Assembly (NCBI RefSeq): GCF_001037495.1
Contig: NZ_KQ089823.1
Location: 248,001-312,000, forward strand
Direction of reading: 5' to 3'
DNA: 64,000 bases
From: Citrobacter sp. MGH106
GTDB lineage: Bacteria > Pseudomonadota > Gammaproteobacteria > Enterobacterales > Enterobacteriaceae
The translations under genes and the position numbers were made by a program. Below are positions 9,312 to 18,797 of the stretch, piece after piece; position 1 is the stretch's first letter; each line of letters begins with the position of its first letter. The notes under the pieces were generated by a model. The model searched no databases and had not been told where the DNA came from. It saw only the letters and a program-made list of their open reading frames with translations.

Positions 9312-10766
9312 TCAGGACATTAGCGGTAGCAATTGCTGGTAGATACGACGGAAGGTTTCGCGACGTTGCTGAAAGAGAGCATGGCGCTCTGCGTCAGGGT
9401 AATGCGACTGCTCCAGCACAAGCTGAGGCAGTAAATCAGATAATGGCTTCCGGGGGTTTATTGCAATTTGCGCCAAACGTGCCGCCCCCAAAGCAGGGCC
9501 GACATCGCCACCAGTACGGTAATCCAGTTGCAATCCACTGATATCAGACAGCATCTGTCGCCAGTATTCACTGCGCGCCCCACCACCAATCAACGTAATG
9601 CTGGCCGGTTTAACGCCGCAGGCATGCACCACATCCATCCCGTCTGCCAACGCAAAACCGACCCCTTCCAGAACAGCTTGAGCCAGTTCAGCCGGACCAT
9701 GTTGATGGGCCAAACCAAAAAACACGCCCTTCGCCTGCGGGTTGTTGTGCGGCGTACGTTCACCGGACAGATAGGGTAAAAACCAGACAGGACCGGCGTT
9801 GTCATCCGCCTGTTGCGCCGCGCTAATCAGTGCCGGAACGTTCGCCAGCCCGGTTAATTTCACCGCCCAGTCAAGGCAGGACGCCGCGCTGAGCATAACC
9901 GACATCAGGTGCCAGCGCTCAGGTAAGGCGTGGCAAAAACTGTGCACCGCGCTTTCTGGTTTGCTGAGGAACCCATCACTGACCGCAAAATAGACACCAG
10001 AGGTACCCAGCGAGAGCATCGCCTGACCAGCATTCATCATGCCTACGCCAACCGCTCCCGCCGCGTTGTCACCACCGCCAGCAACGACCGGGACTTCCGA
10101 CATTCCCCATGATTGGGCAACAGCAGGCAACAGTGTCCCGGTAATTTCGCTACCTTCATACAAAGCAGGCATATGCTCACGGGTCAGACCACATGCTTCC
10201 AGCATGACATCACTCCAGTCACGCTCCGCCACATCCAGCCACATCGTACCCGCCGCATCAGACATATCGCTGGCAAAATCACCGGTCATGCGCAGACGCA
10301 GATAATCTTTCGGTAACAGGACTTTCTCAGTCTGGCGGAAAATCTCCGGCTCATGGCGTTGAACCCACAGCAGTTTTGGCGCAGTAAAACCAGGCATCAT
10401 CAGATTGCCCGTGATCTTACGGGACTGCGGAATCAGATTTTCCAGCATCACGCACTCTTCAGCGCAGCGTCCGTCATTCCACAAAATTGCCGGGCGTAAT
10501 ACCTTCTGTTGCTTATCAAGTAGTGTCGCACCGTGCATTTGTCCGGCAATCCCTAGCGCCTTCACCCCTCTGAGTGAATGTTGCTGAGACAGCGCTTTTA
10601 CGGCGCGATCCGTTGCCAGCCACCACTGTTCAGGATCCTGCTCCGACCATAACGGATGAGGACGTGAGACCGTGAGCTTCTCCGCTTGTGAGGCCACCAC
10701 ATCACCCTGCTCGTTCAGCAGGATTACCTTTACGCCTGATGTACCAAGATCTATCCCGATATACAT
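9312..10766 (-). CDS. xylB: Xylulokinase
   Basis: 484-residue FGGY-family sugar kinase. It phosphorylates D-xylulose to xylulose 5-phosphate, which enters the pentose phosphate pathway. The N-terminal phosphate-binding loop (DLGTSGVKVILL) and the second ATPase motif (LIGGGARSEYWRQMLSD) are intact. It follows xylA by 72 bases with an intervening hairpin that may tune its level. Confidence 0.97.
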   Translation of the reverse strand: MYIGIDLGTSGVKVILLNEQGDVVASQAEKLTVSRPHPLWSEQDPEQWWLATDRAVKALSQQHSLRGVKALGIAGQMHGATLLDKQQKVLRPAILWNDGRCAEECVMLENLIPQSRKITGNLMMPGFTAPKLLWVQRHEPEIFRQTEKVLLPKDYLRLRMTGDFASDMSDAAGTMWLDVAERDWSDVMLEACGLTREHMPALYEGSEITGTLLPAVAQSWGMSEVPVVAGGGDNAAGAVGVGMMNAGQAMLSLGTSGVYFAVSDGFLSKPESAVHSFCHALPERWHLMSVMLSAASCLDWAVKLTGLANVPALISAAQQADDNAGPVWFLPYLSGERTPHNNPQAKGVFFGLAHQHGPAELAQAVLEGVGFALADGMDVVHACGVKPASITLIGGGARSEYWRQMLSDISGLQLDYRTGGDVGPALGAARLAQIAINPRKPLSDLLPQLVLEQSHYPDAERHALFQQRRETFRRIYQQLLPLMS

Positions 10767-10838
10767 AGGGTATCTTTCCTTAAAGAAATGCCCGGTAGCG
10801 CAAAGCTATCCGGGCTTACGCACGCTCTCAGAGGCCTG

Positions 10839-12161
10839 TTATTTGTCGAACAAATACTGGTTTACCAGATTTTCCAGCAGTTCCTGATGACCGCTTTGGT
10901 GCACTGGTGCCAGGTTATGTTGTTCAGCGTACTGCGCAATTTCCGTTAACGTCATCTGACCTTTCAGAATTTGCTGGCCCAGCTCACTATTCCAACCGGC
11001 ATAGCGTTTTGCCACTCGCTGATCCAGACCACCGTCTTCAATCATACGGGCCGCGACTTTCAGCGACAGCGCCATGGTATCCATAGCACCAATATGCCCA
11101 TAGAACAGATCGTATTTATCGGTGCTCTGGCGACGTACTTTGGCATCAAAGTTCAGACCGCCGGTGGTGAAGCCACCTGCTTTCAGGATTTCGTACATCA
11201 CCAGCGCATTCTCTTCCACGCTGTTCGGGAACTGGTCAGTATCCCAGCCCAGTTGCGCGTCACCGCGGTTTGCATCGACAGAGCCAAACAGACCAAGGGC
11301 GATAGCGGTGGCGATCTCATGATGGAATGAGTGACCCGCCAGTGTGGCGTGGTTTGCTTCGATATTCAGTTTGATCTCTTTTTCCAGACCGAACTGCTTC
11401 AGGAAGCCATAAACAGTCGCTGCATCGTAATCGTACTGGTGTTTTGTTGGTTCCTGCGGCTTCGGTTCGATCAGCAGCGTCCCCTGAAAACCAGTTTTGT
11501 GTTTGTGCTCCACCACCAGTTGCATAAAGCGTCCAATCTGCTCGCGTTCCTGACGCAGATCGGTATTCAGCAGCGTTTCATAACCTTCACGACCGCCCCA
11601 CAGGACATAGTTCTCGCCGCCTAATTTATGCGTGGCATCCATGGCAGTCACGACCTGCGTGGCCGCCCAACTGAAAACTTCCGGGTCCGGATTAGTGGCC
11701 GCGCCTGCGCCGTAACGCGGGTTAGTAAAGCAGTTTGCCGTACCCCACAGCAGTTTTACACCGCTCTGTTCCTGTTTTTCCGCCAGAACATCAACCATCT
11801 GGGCAAAGTTGTTTTTATACTCTTTCAGCGAGGCGCCTTCAGGTGAGACGTCAACATCGTGGAAACAGTAGTAAGGCACGTTCAGTTTGTGGAAAAACTC
11901 AAATGCCACATCCGCTTTCCGCTTCGCTAATTCCAGCGCTTCACCAGGCTGTTGCCACGGGCGATTAAACGCGCCAACGCCAAACATATCGGCACCATTC
12001 CAGCAAAAGGTATGCCAGTAGCAGGCCGCAAATCGCAAATGATCTTCCATGCGCTTACCCAACACAATTTCATCTGGGTTGTAGTGGCGGAATGCTAATG
12101 GATTGGTTGATTTAGTGCCTTCATAACGAACACGATCAAGCTGGTCAAAATAGGCTTGCAT
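10839..12161 (-). CDS. xylA: Xylose isomerase
   Basis: 440 residues from the ATG at 12161 ([15 protein letters not shown]), equal to E. coli XylA; longer in-frame starts run into the promoter. It converts D-xylose to D-xylulose using two divalent metals. Metal and catalytic motifs are visible: [10 protein letters not shown] with the active His, [15 protein letters not shown], and [12 protein letters not shown]. It is divergent from xylF and shares the XylR/CRP region. Confidence 0.98.
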   Translation of the reverse strand: MQAYFDQLDRVRYEGTKSTNPLAFRHYNPDEIVLGKRMEDHLRFAACYWHTFCWNGADMFGVGAFNRPWQQPGEALELAKRKADVAFEFFHKLNVPYYCFHDVDVSPEGASLKEYKNNFAQMVDVLAEKQEQSGVKLLWGTANCFTNPRYGAGAATNPDPEVFSWAATQVVTAMDATHKLGGENYVLWGGREGYETLLNTDLRQEREQIGRFMQLVVEHKHKTGFQGTLLIEPKPQEPTKHQYDYDAATVYGFLKQFGLEKEIKLNIEANHATLAGHSFHHEIATAIALGLFGSVDANRGDAQLGWDTDQFPNSVEENALVMYEILKAGGFTTGGLNFDAKVRRQSTDKYDLFYGHIGAMDTMALSLKVAARMIEDGGLDQRVAKRYAGWNSELGQQILKGQMTLTEIAQYAEQHNLAPVHQSGHQELLENLVNQYLFDK

Positions 12162-12525
12162 AATGAGCTCCATAATCAGGTAATGCGGCGGGTGATTGAT
12201 AATGTCGTAATATTGGGCACTCCCCACATATTGCTCAATTATGTTATTTCACACTGCTATTGAGATAATTCACAAGTGTGCGCCACTTCTCAAAATAAAA
12301 ACCTTCAATTAAAAAAACGTTACTTATCAAAGATAAATGTAATCATGCTGGTCAATCATTTAAAATAAGATCCCGGTCATAAATTAGAAAATAAACCAAA
12401 AAACGTAACTGGAAGATAAAAATCTATAATTGCCTTCTGTGCATTACCTGTTAAAAATCTGCTACGTCTTACGCTGTGATTGTTACTTTTACTGTTGTCT
12501 ATCCCCTACAAAAGGCATCACGATT
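12162..12525. promoter_or_regulatory. Divergent xylA/xylF control region (XylR and CRP sites)
   Basis: The 364-base gap contains a CRP-like site TTGA-GATAAT-TCACA (12260-12274). A probable XylR site on the xylA side covers TTGCTCAATTATGTTATTTC (12231-12250). A second lies on the xylF side around GGAAGATAAAAATCT (12411-12425). All sit where the E. coli pXA and pXF elements lie. Xylose-bound XylR and CRP are therefore expected to activate both operons. Site edges are approximate. Confidence 0.7.
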
Positions 12526-13518
12526 ATGAAGATGAAAAATATTTTACTCACTGTCTGTACCTCTCTTTTACTCACCAGCGTCGCAGGTCATGCCAAAGAA
12601 GTTAAAATCGGTATGGCAATTGATGATCTCCGTCTGGAACGCTGGCAGAAAGACCGCGATATTTTCGTCAGCAAAGCTGAATCTCTCGGGGCGAAAGTAT
12701 TTGTGCAATCGGCGAATGGTAATGAAGAAACCCAAATGTCGCAGATTGAAAACATGATCAACCGAGGCGTTGATGTCCTTGTGATAATCCCTTACAACGG
12801 CCAGGTATTAAGTAACGTTATCAAAGAAGCAAAACAAGAAGGGATAAAAGTACTGGCTTACGATCGCATGATCAATGATGCCGATATCGACTTTTATATC
12901 TCTTTTGATAATGAAAAGGTCGGAGAATTACAGGCTCAATCATTAGTCAATATCGTACCACAAGGAAATTATTTTCTGATGGGCGGTTCACCAGTCGATA
13001 ATAATGCGAAACTGTTCCGTGCCGGACAAATGAAAGTATTAAAACCGTATATCGACAGCGGAAAAATTAAGGTTGTGGGCGATCAGTGGGTTGACGGTTG
13101 GTTACCTGAAAATGCCTTAAAGATTATGGAAAATGCGTTAACCGCCAACAATAACAAAATTGATGCAGTGGTTGCCTCAAATGACGCAACGGCTGGCGGT
13201 GCGATCCAGGCGCTGAGCGCACAAGGGTTATCAGGAAAAGTCGCTATTTCCGGACAGGATGCAGACCTTGCAGGTATCAAACGCATCGTTGCCGGAACAC
13301 AAACGATGACAGTTTATAAACCCATTACTCTGCTCGCTAATACTGCCGCAGAGATCGCAGTCGAACTCGGAAATGACCAACAGCCAAAAGCTGATTCCAC
13401 GCTGAATAATGGCCTGAAAGATGTTCCTTCCCGGCTACTAACGCCAATTGACGTGAACAAAGACAATATTAACGAGACAGTCATCAAAGACGGATTCCAC
13501 AAGAAAAGCGATCTATAA
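12526..13518 (+). CDS. xylF: D-xylose periplasmic binding protein
   Basis: 330 residues from ATG 12526, the E. coli length. A signal peptide (cleavage after GHA, about residue 23) leads to a type I periplasmic sugar-binding fold. It delivers xylose to XylGH. Segments EVKIGMAIDDLRLERW, VIIPYNGQVL and VVASNDATAGGAI contain the ligand pocket residues. First gene of xylFGH. Confidence 0.97.
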   Translation: MKMKNILLTVCTSLLLTSVAGHAKEVKIGMAIDDLRLERWQKDRDIFVSKAESLGAKVFVQSANGNEETQMSQIENMINRGVDVLVIIPYNGQVLSNVIKEAKQEGIKVLAYDRMINDADIDFYISFDNEKVGELQAQSLVNIVPQGNYFLMGGSPVDNNAKLFRAGQMKVLKPYIDSGKIKVVGDQWVDGWLPENALKIMENALTANNNKIDAVVASNDATAGGAIQALSAQGLSGKVAISGQDADLAGIKRIVAGTQTMTVYKPITLLANTAAEIAVELGNDQQPKADSTLNNGLKDVPSRLLTPIDVNKDNINETVIKDGFHKKSDL

Positions 13519-13525
13519 GCGTTAT

Positions 13526-13547
13526 GCCCTCTGCAAAATCGGAGGGC
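13526..13547 (+). terminator. Intergenic hairpin between xylF and xylG
   Basis: GCCCTC (13526-13531) and GAGGGC (13542-13547) flank a 10-base loop with no T run. It more likely stabilises the xylF mRNA 3' end or lowers read-through than ends transcription. That would make the binding protein more abundant than the transporter. Confidence 0.5.
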
Positions 13548-13627
13548 AACAAACGTGGTTTCAAAATAGCCACGGGTATACGTGAACGTCCACGCAGGGT
13601 TCTCTTATTGGCTTATGTGGAGCAGTT

Positions 13628-15169
13628 ATGCCATATCTTCTTGAAATGAAAAACATTACCAAGACATTCGGCGTAGTGAAGGCTGTTGATAACGTTAGCC
13701 TCAGGGTGAATGCTGGCGAAATCGTTTCACTATGCGGTGAAAATGGTTCAGGTAAATCGACATTAATGAAAGTGCTGTGTGGTATTTATCCACATGGAAC
13801 CTACGAAGGCGATATCATTTTTTCCGGCGAAACCATAAGGGCCAGCCATATTCGTGATACCGAACGCAAGGGTATTGCAATTATTCACCAGGAATTAGCA
13901 CTGGTTAAAGATCTGACCGTTCTGGAAAATATCTTCCTAGGCAGCGAAATCACCCTTAACGGTGTTCTTGATTACGACATGATGACGCTACGCTGCCAAA
14001 AATTACTCGCTCAGGTCAGTTTGTCTATCTCACCAGATACGCGCGTGGGCGATTTAGGTTTAGGCCAACAACAGTTGGTTGAAATTGCTAAGGCGCTGAA
14101 TAAGCAAGTTCGGTTGCTTATTCTGGATGAACCTACCGCCTCGCTCACCGAGCAAGAAACCGCAATACTGCTGAATATCATACGTGACCTGCAGCAGCAT
14201 GATATTGCCTGCATTTACATTTCACACAAACTGAATGAGGTTAAAGCCATATCAAATACCATTTGCGTTATTCGCGATGGTCAACACATCGGCACGCGCG
14301 ATGCCACCAGCATGAGTGAAGACGATATTATCACCATGATGGTAGGCCGTGAGCTCACTGCGCTTTATCCCAGCGAGCCTCATACGGCGGGAGAAGAGAT
14401 TTTACGGGTTGAACACCTGACCGCCTGGCATCCCGTAAATCGTCATATAAAGCGCGTCAACGATATTTCTTTCTCACTCAAGCGTGGTGAAATTTTGGGC
14501 ATTGCCGGGCTGGTCGGCGCCGGACGCACCGAAGCCGTACAGTGTCTGTTTGGCGTCTGGCCGGGTCGCTGGGAAGGTAAGATATTTATCGAAGGCACTC
14601 AGGTGAATATCCGTAATTGCCAGCAAGCGATTGCTCAAGGTATTGCCATGGTGCCCGAAGACAGAAAAAGAGATGGCATTGTTCCGGTGATGGCGGTGGG
14701 AAAAAATATCACGCTGGCTGCGCTCGATAAATTTACCGGGGGTATGAGCCATCTTGATGATGCCGCAGAACAAAAATGTATTCTGGAGTCTCTTCAACAG
14801 CTCAAAGTGAAAACATCATCTCCCGACCTTGCGATCGGGCGTCTGAGCGGAGGTAACCAGCAAAAAGCGATACTCGCCCGTTGCCTCCTGCTAAATCCCC
14901 GAATCCTCATTCTTGATGAACCCACCAGGGGAATTGATATCGGTGCCAAATATGAGATCTACAAACTGATCAATCAGCTCGTTCAGGAAGGGATCGCCGT
15001 GATTGTCATCTCTTCTGAATTGCCTGAAGTTCTCGGACTGAGCGATCGCATCCTGGTGATGCATGAAGGAAAACTGAAAGCTAACCTGGTAAATCATAAC
15101 CTGACTCAGGAGCAGGTGATGGAAGCCGCATTAAGGAGCGAACATCATGTCGAAAAACAATCCGTCTGA
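13628..15169 (+). CDS. xylG: Xylose ABC transporter ATP-binding protein
   Basis: 513-residue protein with two fused ABC domains. The first has an intact Walker A (GENGSGKST, near residue 38) and Walker B ([10 protein letters not shown]). The second has GLVGAGRTE in place of a canonical Walker A, usual for this sugar-transporter class, plus signature LSGGNQQK and [10 protein letters not shown]. Powers xylose uptake through XylH. Its end overlaps xylH by 23 bases. Confidence 0.97.
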   Translation: MPYLLEMKNITKTFGVVKAVDNVSLRVNAGEIVSLCGENGSGKSTLMKVLCGIYPHGTYEGDIIFSGETIRASHIRDTERKGIAIIHQELALVKDLTVLENIFLGSEITLNGVLDYDMMTLRCQKLLAQVSLSISPDTRVGDLGLGQQQLVEIAKALNKQVRLLILDEPTASLTEQETAILLNIIRDLQQHDIACIYISHKLNEVKAISNTICVIRDGQHIGTRDATSMSEDDIITMMVGRELTALYPSEPHTAGEEILRVEHLTAWHPVNRHIKRVNDISFSLKRGEILGIAGLVGAGRTEAVQCLFGVWPGRWEGKIFIEGTQVNIRNCQQAIAQGIAMVPEDRKRDGIVPVMAVGKNITLAALDKFTGGMSHLDDAAEQKCILESLQQLKVKTSSPDLAIGRLSGGNQQKAILARCLLLNPRILILDEPTRGIDIGAKYEIYKLINQLVQEGIAVIVISSELPEVLGLSDRILVMHEGKLKANLVNHNLTQEQVMEAALRSEHHVEKQSV

Positions 15170-16328
15170 CGCGAAACTTTCAGCCCCACAGGCAAGCGGT
15201 TTCCCCGCAATTAAATCGCTTAACTTACAAGTCTTCGTCATGATTGCGGCAATCATCGTGATTATGCTGTTCTTCACCTGGACCACGGACGGTGCTTACC
15301 TGAGCGCACGTAACGTCTCTAACCTGCTGAGACAGACCGCGATTACCGGCATTCTTGCCGTTGGTATGGTGTTCGTGATTATTTCCGCCGAAATCGACCT
15401 TTCAGTTGGTTCAATGATGGGGTTGCTGGGCGGTGTAGCGGCGATCTGTGACGTCTGGTTAGGCTGGCCGCTACCACTGACTGTGATCGTCACGCTGGTT
15501 CTGGGCTTACTCCTCGGTGCATGGAATGGATGGTGGGTAGCCTACCGCAAGGTACCGTCGTTTATTGTTACCCTCGCGGGTATGCTGGCGTTCCGCGGTA
15601 TTCTTATTGGGATAACCAACGGGACAACGGTATCACCCACCAGCGCTGCAATGTCTCAGATTGGTCAGAGCTACTTGTCCGACGGCACAGGCTTTATCAT
15701 CGGCGCTCTCGGTTTAATGGCGTTTATTGGCTGGCAGTGGCGCGGGCGTATGCGTCGTCAGGCTTTAGGTCTTGAATCTCCCGCATCAACGTCGGTTGTG
15801 GGTCGCCAGGCATTAACCGCCATTATCGTATTAGGGGCAATCTGGCTATTGAATGATTATCGCGGTGTCCCTACTCCCGTGCTACTGCTGACGTTGCTGT
15901 TGCTCGGGGGGATGTTTATGGCAACACGAACCGCATTTGGTCGGCGGATCTACGCGATTGGTGGCAACCTGGAAGCCGCCCGCCTTTCCGGCATCAACGT
16001 TGAGCGCACCAAACTGGCCGTCTTTGCCATTAACGGTTTGATGGTTGCCATTGCCGGGTTAATTCTTAGCTCGCGACTTGGTGCAGGCTCTCCTTCTGCC
16101 GGAAACATTGCCGAGCTGGACGCCATTGCCGCATGTGTGATTGGAGGAACCAGCCTGGCGGGAGGGATCGGAAGTGTTGCCGGTGCCGTCATGGGCGCAT
16201 TTATTATGGCATCTCTGGATAATGGAATGAGTATGATGGATGTTCCCACCTTCTGGCAGTATATAGTGAAAGGGGCGATTTTATTGCTGGCGGTATGGAT
16301 GGATTCAGCAACTAAACGCCGCGCCTGA
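15147..16328 (+). CDS. xylH: Xylose ABC transporter permease
   Basis: 393-residue inner-membrane permease with about ten helices, equal in length to E. coli XylH. The transporter loop [14 protein letters not shown] contacts the ATPase. It begins inside xylG, so the two are translationally coupled. Works with XylF and XylG. Confidence 0.97.
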   Translation: MSKNNPSDAKLSAPQASGFPAIKSLNLQVFVMIAAIIVIMLFFTWTTDGAYLSARNVSNLLRQTAITGILAVGMVFVIISAEIDLSVGSMMGLLGGVAAICDVWLGWPLPLTVIVTLVLGLLLGAWNGWWVAYRKVPSFIVTLAGMLAFRGILIGITNGTTVSPTSAAMSQIGQSYLSDGTGFIIGALGLMAFIGWQWRGRMRRQALGLESPASTSVVGRQALTAIIVLGAIWLLNDYRGVPTPVLLLTLLLLGGMFMATRTAFGRRIYAIGGNLEAARLSGINVERTKLAVFAINGLMVAIAGLILSSRLGAGSPSAGNIAELDAIAACVIGGTSLAGGIGSVAGAVMGAFIMASLDNGMSMMDVPTFWQYIVKGAILLLAVWMDSATKRRA

Positions 16329-16350
16329 ATTTAAGAAGTGGGTGAGTCGC

Positions 16351-16382
16351 AATGCCGGTTAATGCAACCGGCATTGTCTTTT
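16351..16382 (+). terminator. Hairpin between xylH and xylR
   Basis: AATGCCGGTT (16351-16360) and AACCGGCATT (16366-16375) form a perfect 10-bp stem with a five-base loop, followed by GTCTTTT. It resembles an intrinsic terminator with partial read-through to xylR. Confidence 0.75.
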
Positions 16383-16408
16383 CTACATGATTCAGCAGGA
16401 AAAGAACC

Positions 16409-17587
16409 ATGTTTGATAAACGTCATCGCATCACGCTGTTATTTAATGCCAATAAAGCTTACGACCGCCAGGTTGTTGAGGGTGTGGGCGAGTATTTACA
16501 AGCATCACAATCAGAGTGGGATATCTTTATTGAGGAAGATTTTCGTGCTCGCATTGATAACATCAAAGAGTGGTTAGGGGATGGCGTCATCGCCGACTAC
16601 GACGACGATGACATCGCGCAACTGCTTGCTGACGTCGACGTTCCCATTATCGGTGTCGGTGGCTCCTACCATCTTCCTGAGCATTATCCACCAGTCCATT
16701 ACATCGCCACCGATAACCATGCTCTGGTAGAAAGCGCCTTTCTGCACCTGAAAGAAAAAGGGATTAACCGCTTTGCGTTCTATGGCCTCCCCGCCTCCAG
16801 CGGCAAGCGCTGGGCCGCAGAACGTGAATATGCGTTTTGCCAGTTGGTTGCAGAAGAGAAATACCGTGGCGTAGTGTATCAGGGCCTGGAAACTGCACCT
16901 GAATACTGGCAGCACGCTCAAAACCGGCTGGCGGACTGGCTACAAACCCTGCCGCCACATACCGGTATTATTGCCGTCACAGATGCGCGTGCTCGACATG
17001 TTCTACAGGCCTGCGAGCATCTGCACATCCCGGTACCAGAAAAGCTGTGTGTCATTGGTATTGATAACGAAGAACTGACCCGCTACCTGTCGCGGGTGGC
17101 ATTGTCATCTGTTGCGCAGGGGGCAAGACAAATGGGGTATCAGGCAGCCAAACTACTGCACCGACTGCTGGCCAACGAAGAGATGCCTCTACAGCGCATC
17201 CTGGTCCCTCCCGTGCGCGTTGTTGAGCGTCAGTCTACAGACTATCGATCCCTCACCGACCCTGCTGTCATCCAGGCCATGCATTACATTCGCAATCATG
17301 CCTGTAAAGGAATCAAGGTTGATCAGGTGCTGGACTCTGTTGGGATTTCGCGTTCGAATCTGGAGAAGCGGTTTAAAGAGGAGGTCGGAGAGACCATTCA
17401 TGCCGTGATCCACGCTGAAAAGCTGGAAAAAGCACGCAGCCTGTTAATTTCCACTACATTATCAATAAACGAGATTTCGCAGATGTGCGGCTATCCGTCC
17501 TTGCAGTACTTCTATTCTGTCTTCAAGAAGGAGTACGACACAACGCCGAAAGAGTACCGCGATCGATACAGTGAGGTATTGTTGTAG
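16409..17587 (+). CDS. xylR: Xylose operon activator XylR
   Basis: 392-residue activator with a periplasmic-binding-protein-like xylose sensor (about residues 1-270) and a C-terminal AraC-type double helix-turn-helix (about 285-385; IKVDQVLDSVGISRSNLEKR, then ISQMCGYPSLQYFYSVFKKE). It activates pXA and pXF when xylose is bound. Same length as E. coli XylR. It follows xylFGH and probably also has its own weak promoter. Confidence 0.97.
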   Translation: MFDKRHRITLLFNANKAYDRQVVEGVGEYLQASQSEWDIFIEEDFRARIDNIKEWLGDGVIADYDDDDIAQLLADVDVPIIGVGGSYHLPEHYPPVHYIATDNHALVESAFLHLKEKGINRFAFYGLPASSGKRWAAEREYAFCQLVAEEKYRGVVYQGLETAPEYWQHAQNRLADWLQTLPPHTGIIAVTDARARHVLQACEHLHIPVPEKLCVIGIDNEELTRYLSRVALSSVAQGARQMGYQAAKLLHRLLANEEMPLQRILVPPVRVVERQSTDYRSLTDPAVIQAMHYIRNHACKGIKVDQVLDSVGISRSNLEKRFKEEVGETIHAVIHAEKLEKARSLLISTTLSINEISQMCGYPSLQYFYSVFKKEYDTTPKEYRDRYSEVLL

Positions 17588-17608
17588 TCGTGCCAGAGGA
17601 GGCTGAGC

Positions 17609-17645
17609 TTAACAGGTCTACGCATTCACCACGCAGGCCTGTTAA
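17609..17645. terminator. Inverted repeat between convergent xylR and bax
   Basis: TTAACAGG (17609-17616) pairs with CCTGTTAA (17638-17645), with an additional short internal stem. It lies between the two convergent stops; no T run of note. Confidence 0.45.
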
Positions 17646-17656
17646 AGCAAAGCTGC

Positions 17657-18481
17657 TTACATATGCGCAGCGATTAAGCGCTGATTATCCTGGTACATAG
17701 CGAACAGATAGTTATTGTAGCTCTGCCCTTTAGTGGAATAACCCTTCAGCTTATGGATCATCGCGGTTGCCGTAACTTCCTGATCGGCTTTACGCAACTG
17801 AGCGCGAGATTTACGGAAGGAAGAGTAAGCAGGATGCGTATTCAGGTTAATGACATAGGCATTTACCGACTCTTTCACCGATTCAAACTGTGAGTAACCT
17901 TTCACCTTACCCGGTGCATTATTACAACGACCTTTGCCGCATTTCATGCCAAACAGGTTGTTATTGCTACGTGCCAGCTTAGACGTTCCCCAGCCACTTT
18001 CTGCTGCGGCCATCGTTGCCACCATGCTGGTTGGGATAATGTCTACACGCTCAAGCAGCGTATTCCACGGAATTTTACGCGTGTTACCAGACCAGTTCAC
18101 CTTGTAACGTTTGGCGATATCTTTCATACGCGCACGTTCAGTCGGCGACCAGCGATTCTGGTACTGCTTTGAAATCAGCCAGTTACGTTCAGCAGTAATG
18201 GCAGCATTTTGACTGGTAATAAAAGGCATAACCGTCCGGAGAAACGCTTTTTTTCTAGGTGTTCCGGAAGGGTATTTTCGCAAATCAGGAAGTGAACTGC
18301 TCTTTGCACTATTGCGAGAATACTCTTGTTTACTGCTTACCTGTTTAATACTTGTCTTGGTTATGTGGGACTTCTGACTCGTTGTCGTCGTGTGCGTCTT
18401 TGCCAGCACCTCACCCGAAAATGCAATGGTGAGTAACATGAGAATCATTGCCCCATATCGTCGAATGGGAGTCAATATCAT
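17657..18481 (-). CDS. bax: Glucosaminidase-domain protein Bax
   Basis: 274-residue exported protein. An N-terminal signal peptide (cleavage after VLA) is followed by a Ser/Thr/Lys-rich linker, then a FlgJ/AcmA-like N-acetylglucosaminidase domain (about residues 120-265). The motif ATMAAAESGWGTSKLAR carries the catalytic Glu, and LFGMKCGKGRC is typical of the fold. It probably acts on peptidoglycan; its physiological role is not settled. Confidence 0.93.
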   Translation of the reverse strand: MILTPIRRYGAMILMLLTIAFSGEVLAKTHTTTTSQKSHITKTSIKQVSSKQEYSRNSAKSSSLPDLRKYPSGTPRKKAFLRTVMPFITSQNAAITAERNWLISKQYQNRWSPTERARMKDIAKRYKVNWSGNTRKIPWNTLLERVDIIPTSMVATMAAAESGWGTSKLARSNNNLFGMKCGKGRCNNAPGKVKGYSQFESVKESVNAYVINLNTHPAYSSFRKSRAQLRKADQEVTATAMIHKLKGYSTKGQSYNNYLFAMYQDNQRLIAAHM

Positions 18482-18709
18482 TAGGTCTCCTGGTCGGATT
18501 TATACATTCCAACACCTTATATTTTTCACAAAAATGAGAGATGAATCTCAAATCATATCAAAAATAGCCGTCAAGAGCACCCAAAGGAATAGTCCAATTC
18601 TGAAACTATGTCACGCACTAGCGGTTAAGATTGTCATTAATTCGAAGAAAATGTGGTGGTTATCGCAAAATACGTGCGTTTTTTGCACTTGATCGCTCAC
18701 CCTCACTCC

Positions 18710-18739
18710 TCATCCTGACGGAATGCGCTCAAGGGATGA
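18710..18739 (+). promoter_or_regulatory. Candidate MalT boxes upstream of malS
   Basis: Two copies of the MalT core GGATGA lie in the 316-base bax-malS gap: one inverted (TCATCC, 18710-18715) and one direct (18734-18739), 59 bases before the malS start. E. coli malS belongs to the MalT regulon. The rest of the gap (18482-18709) is AT-rich and shows nothing else I can support. Confidence 0.5.
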
Positions 18740-18797
18740 GTTTCTGGCCCCATTTCACTGGCAAACTGGCGAAAATCGCAGCATCAAGGACAGCATT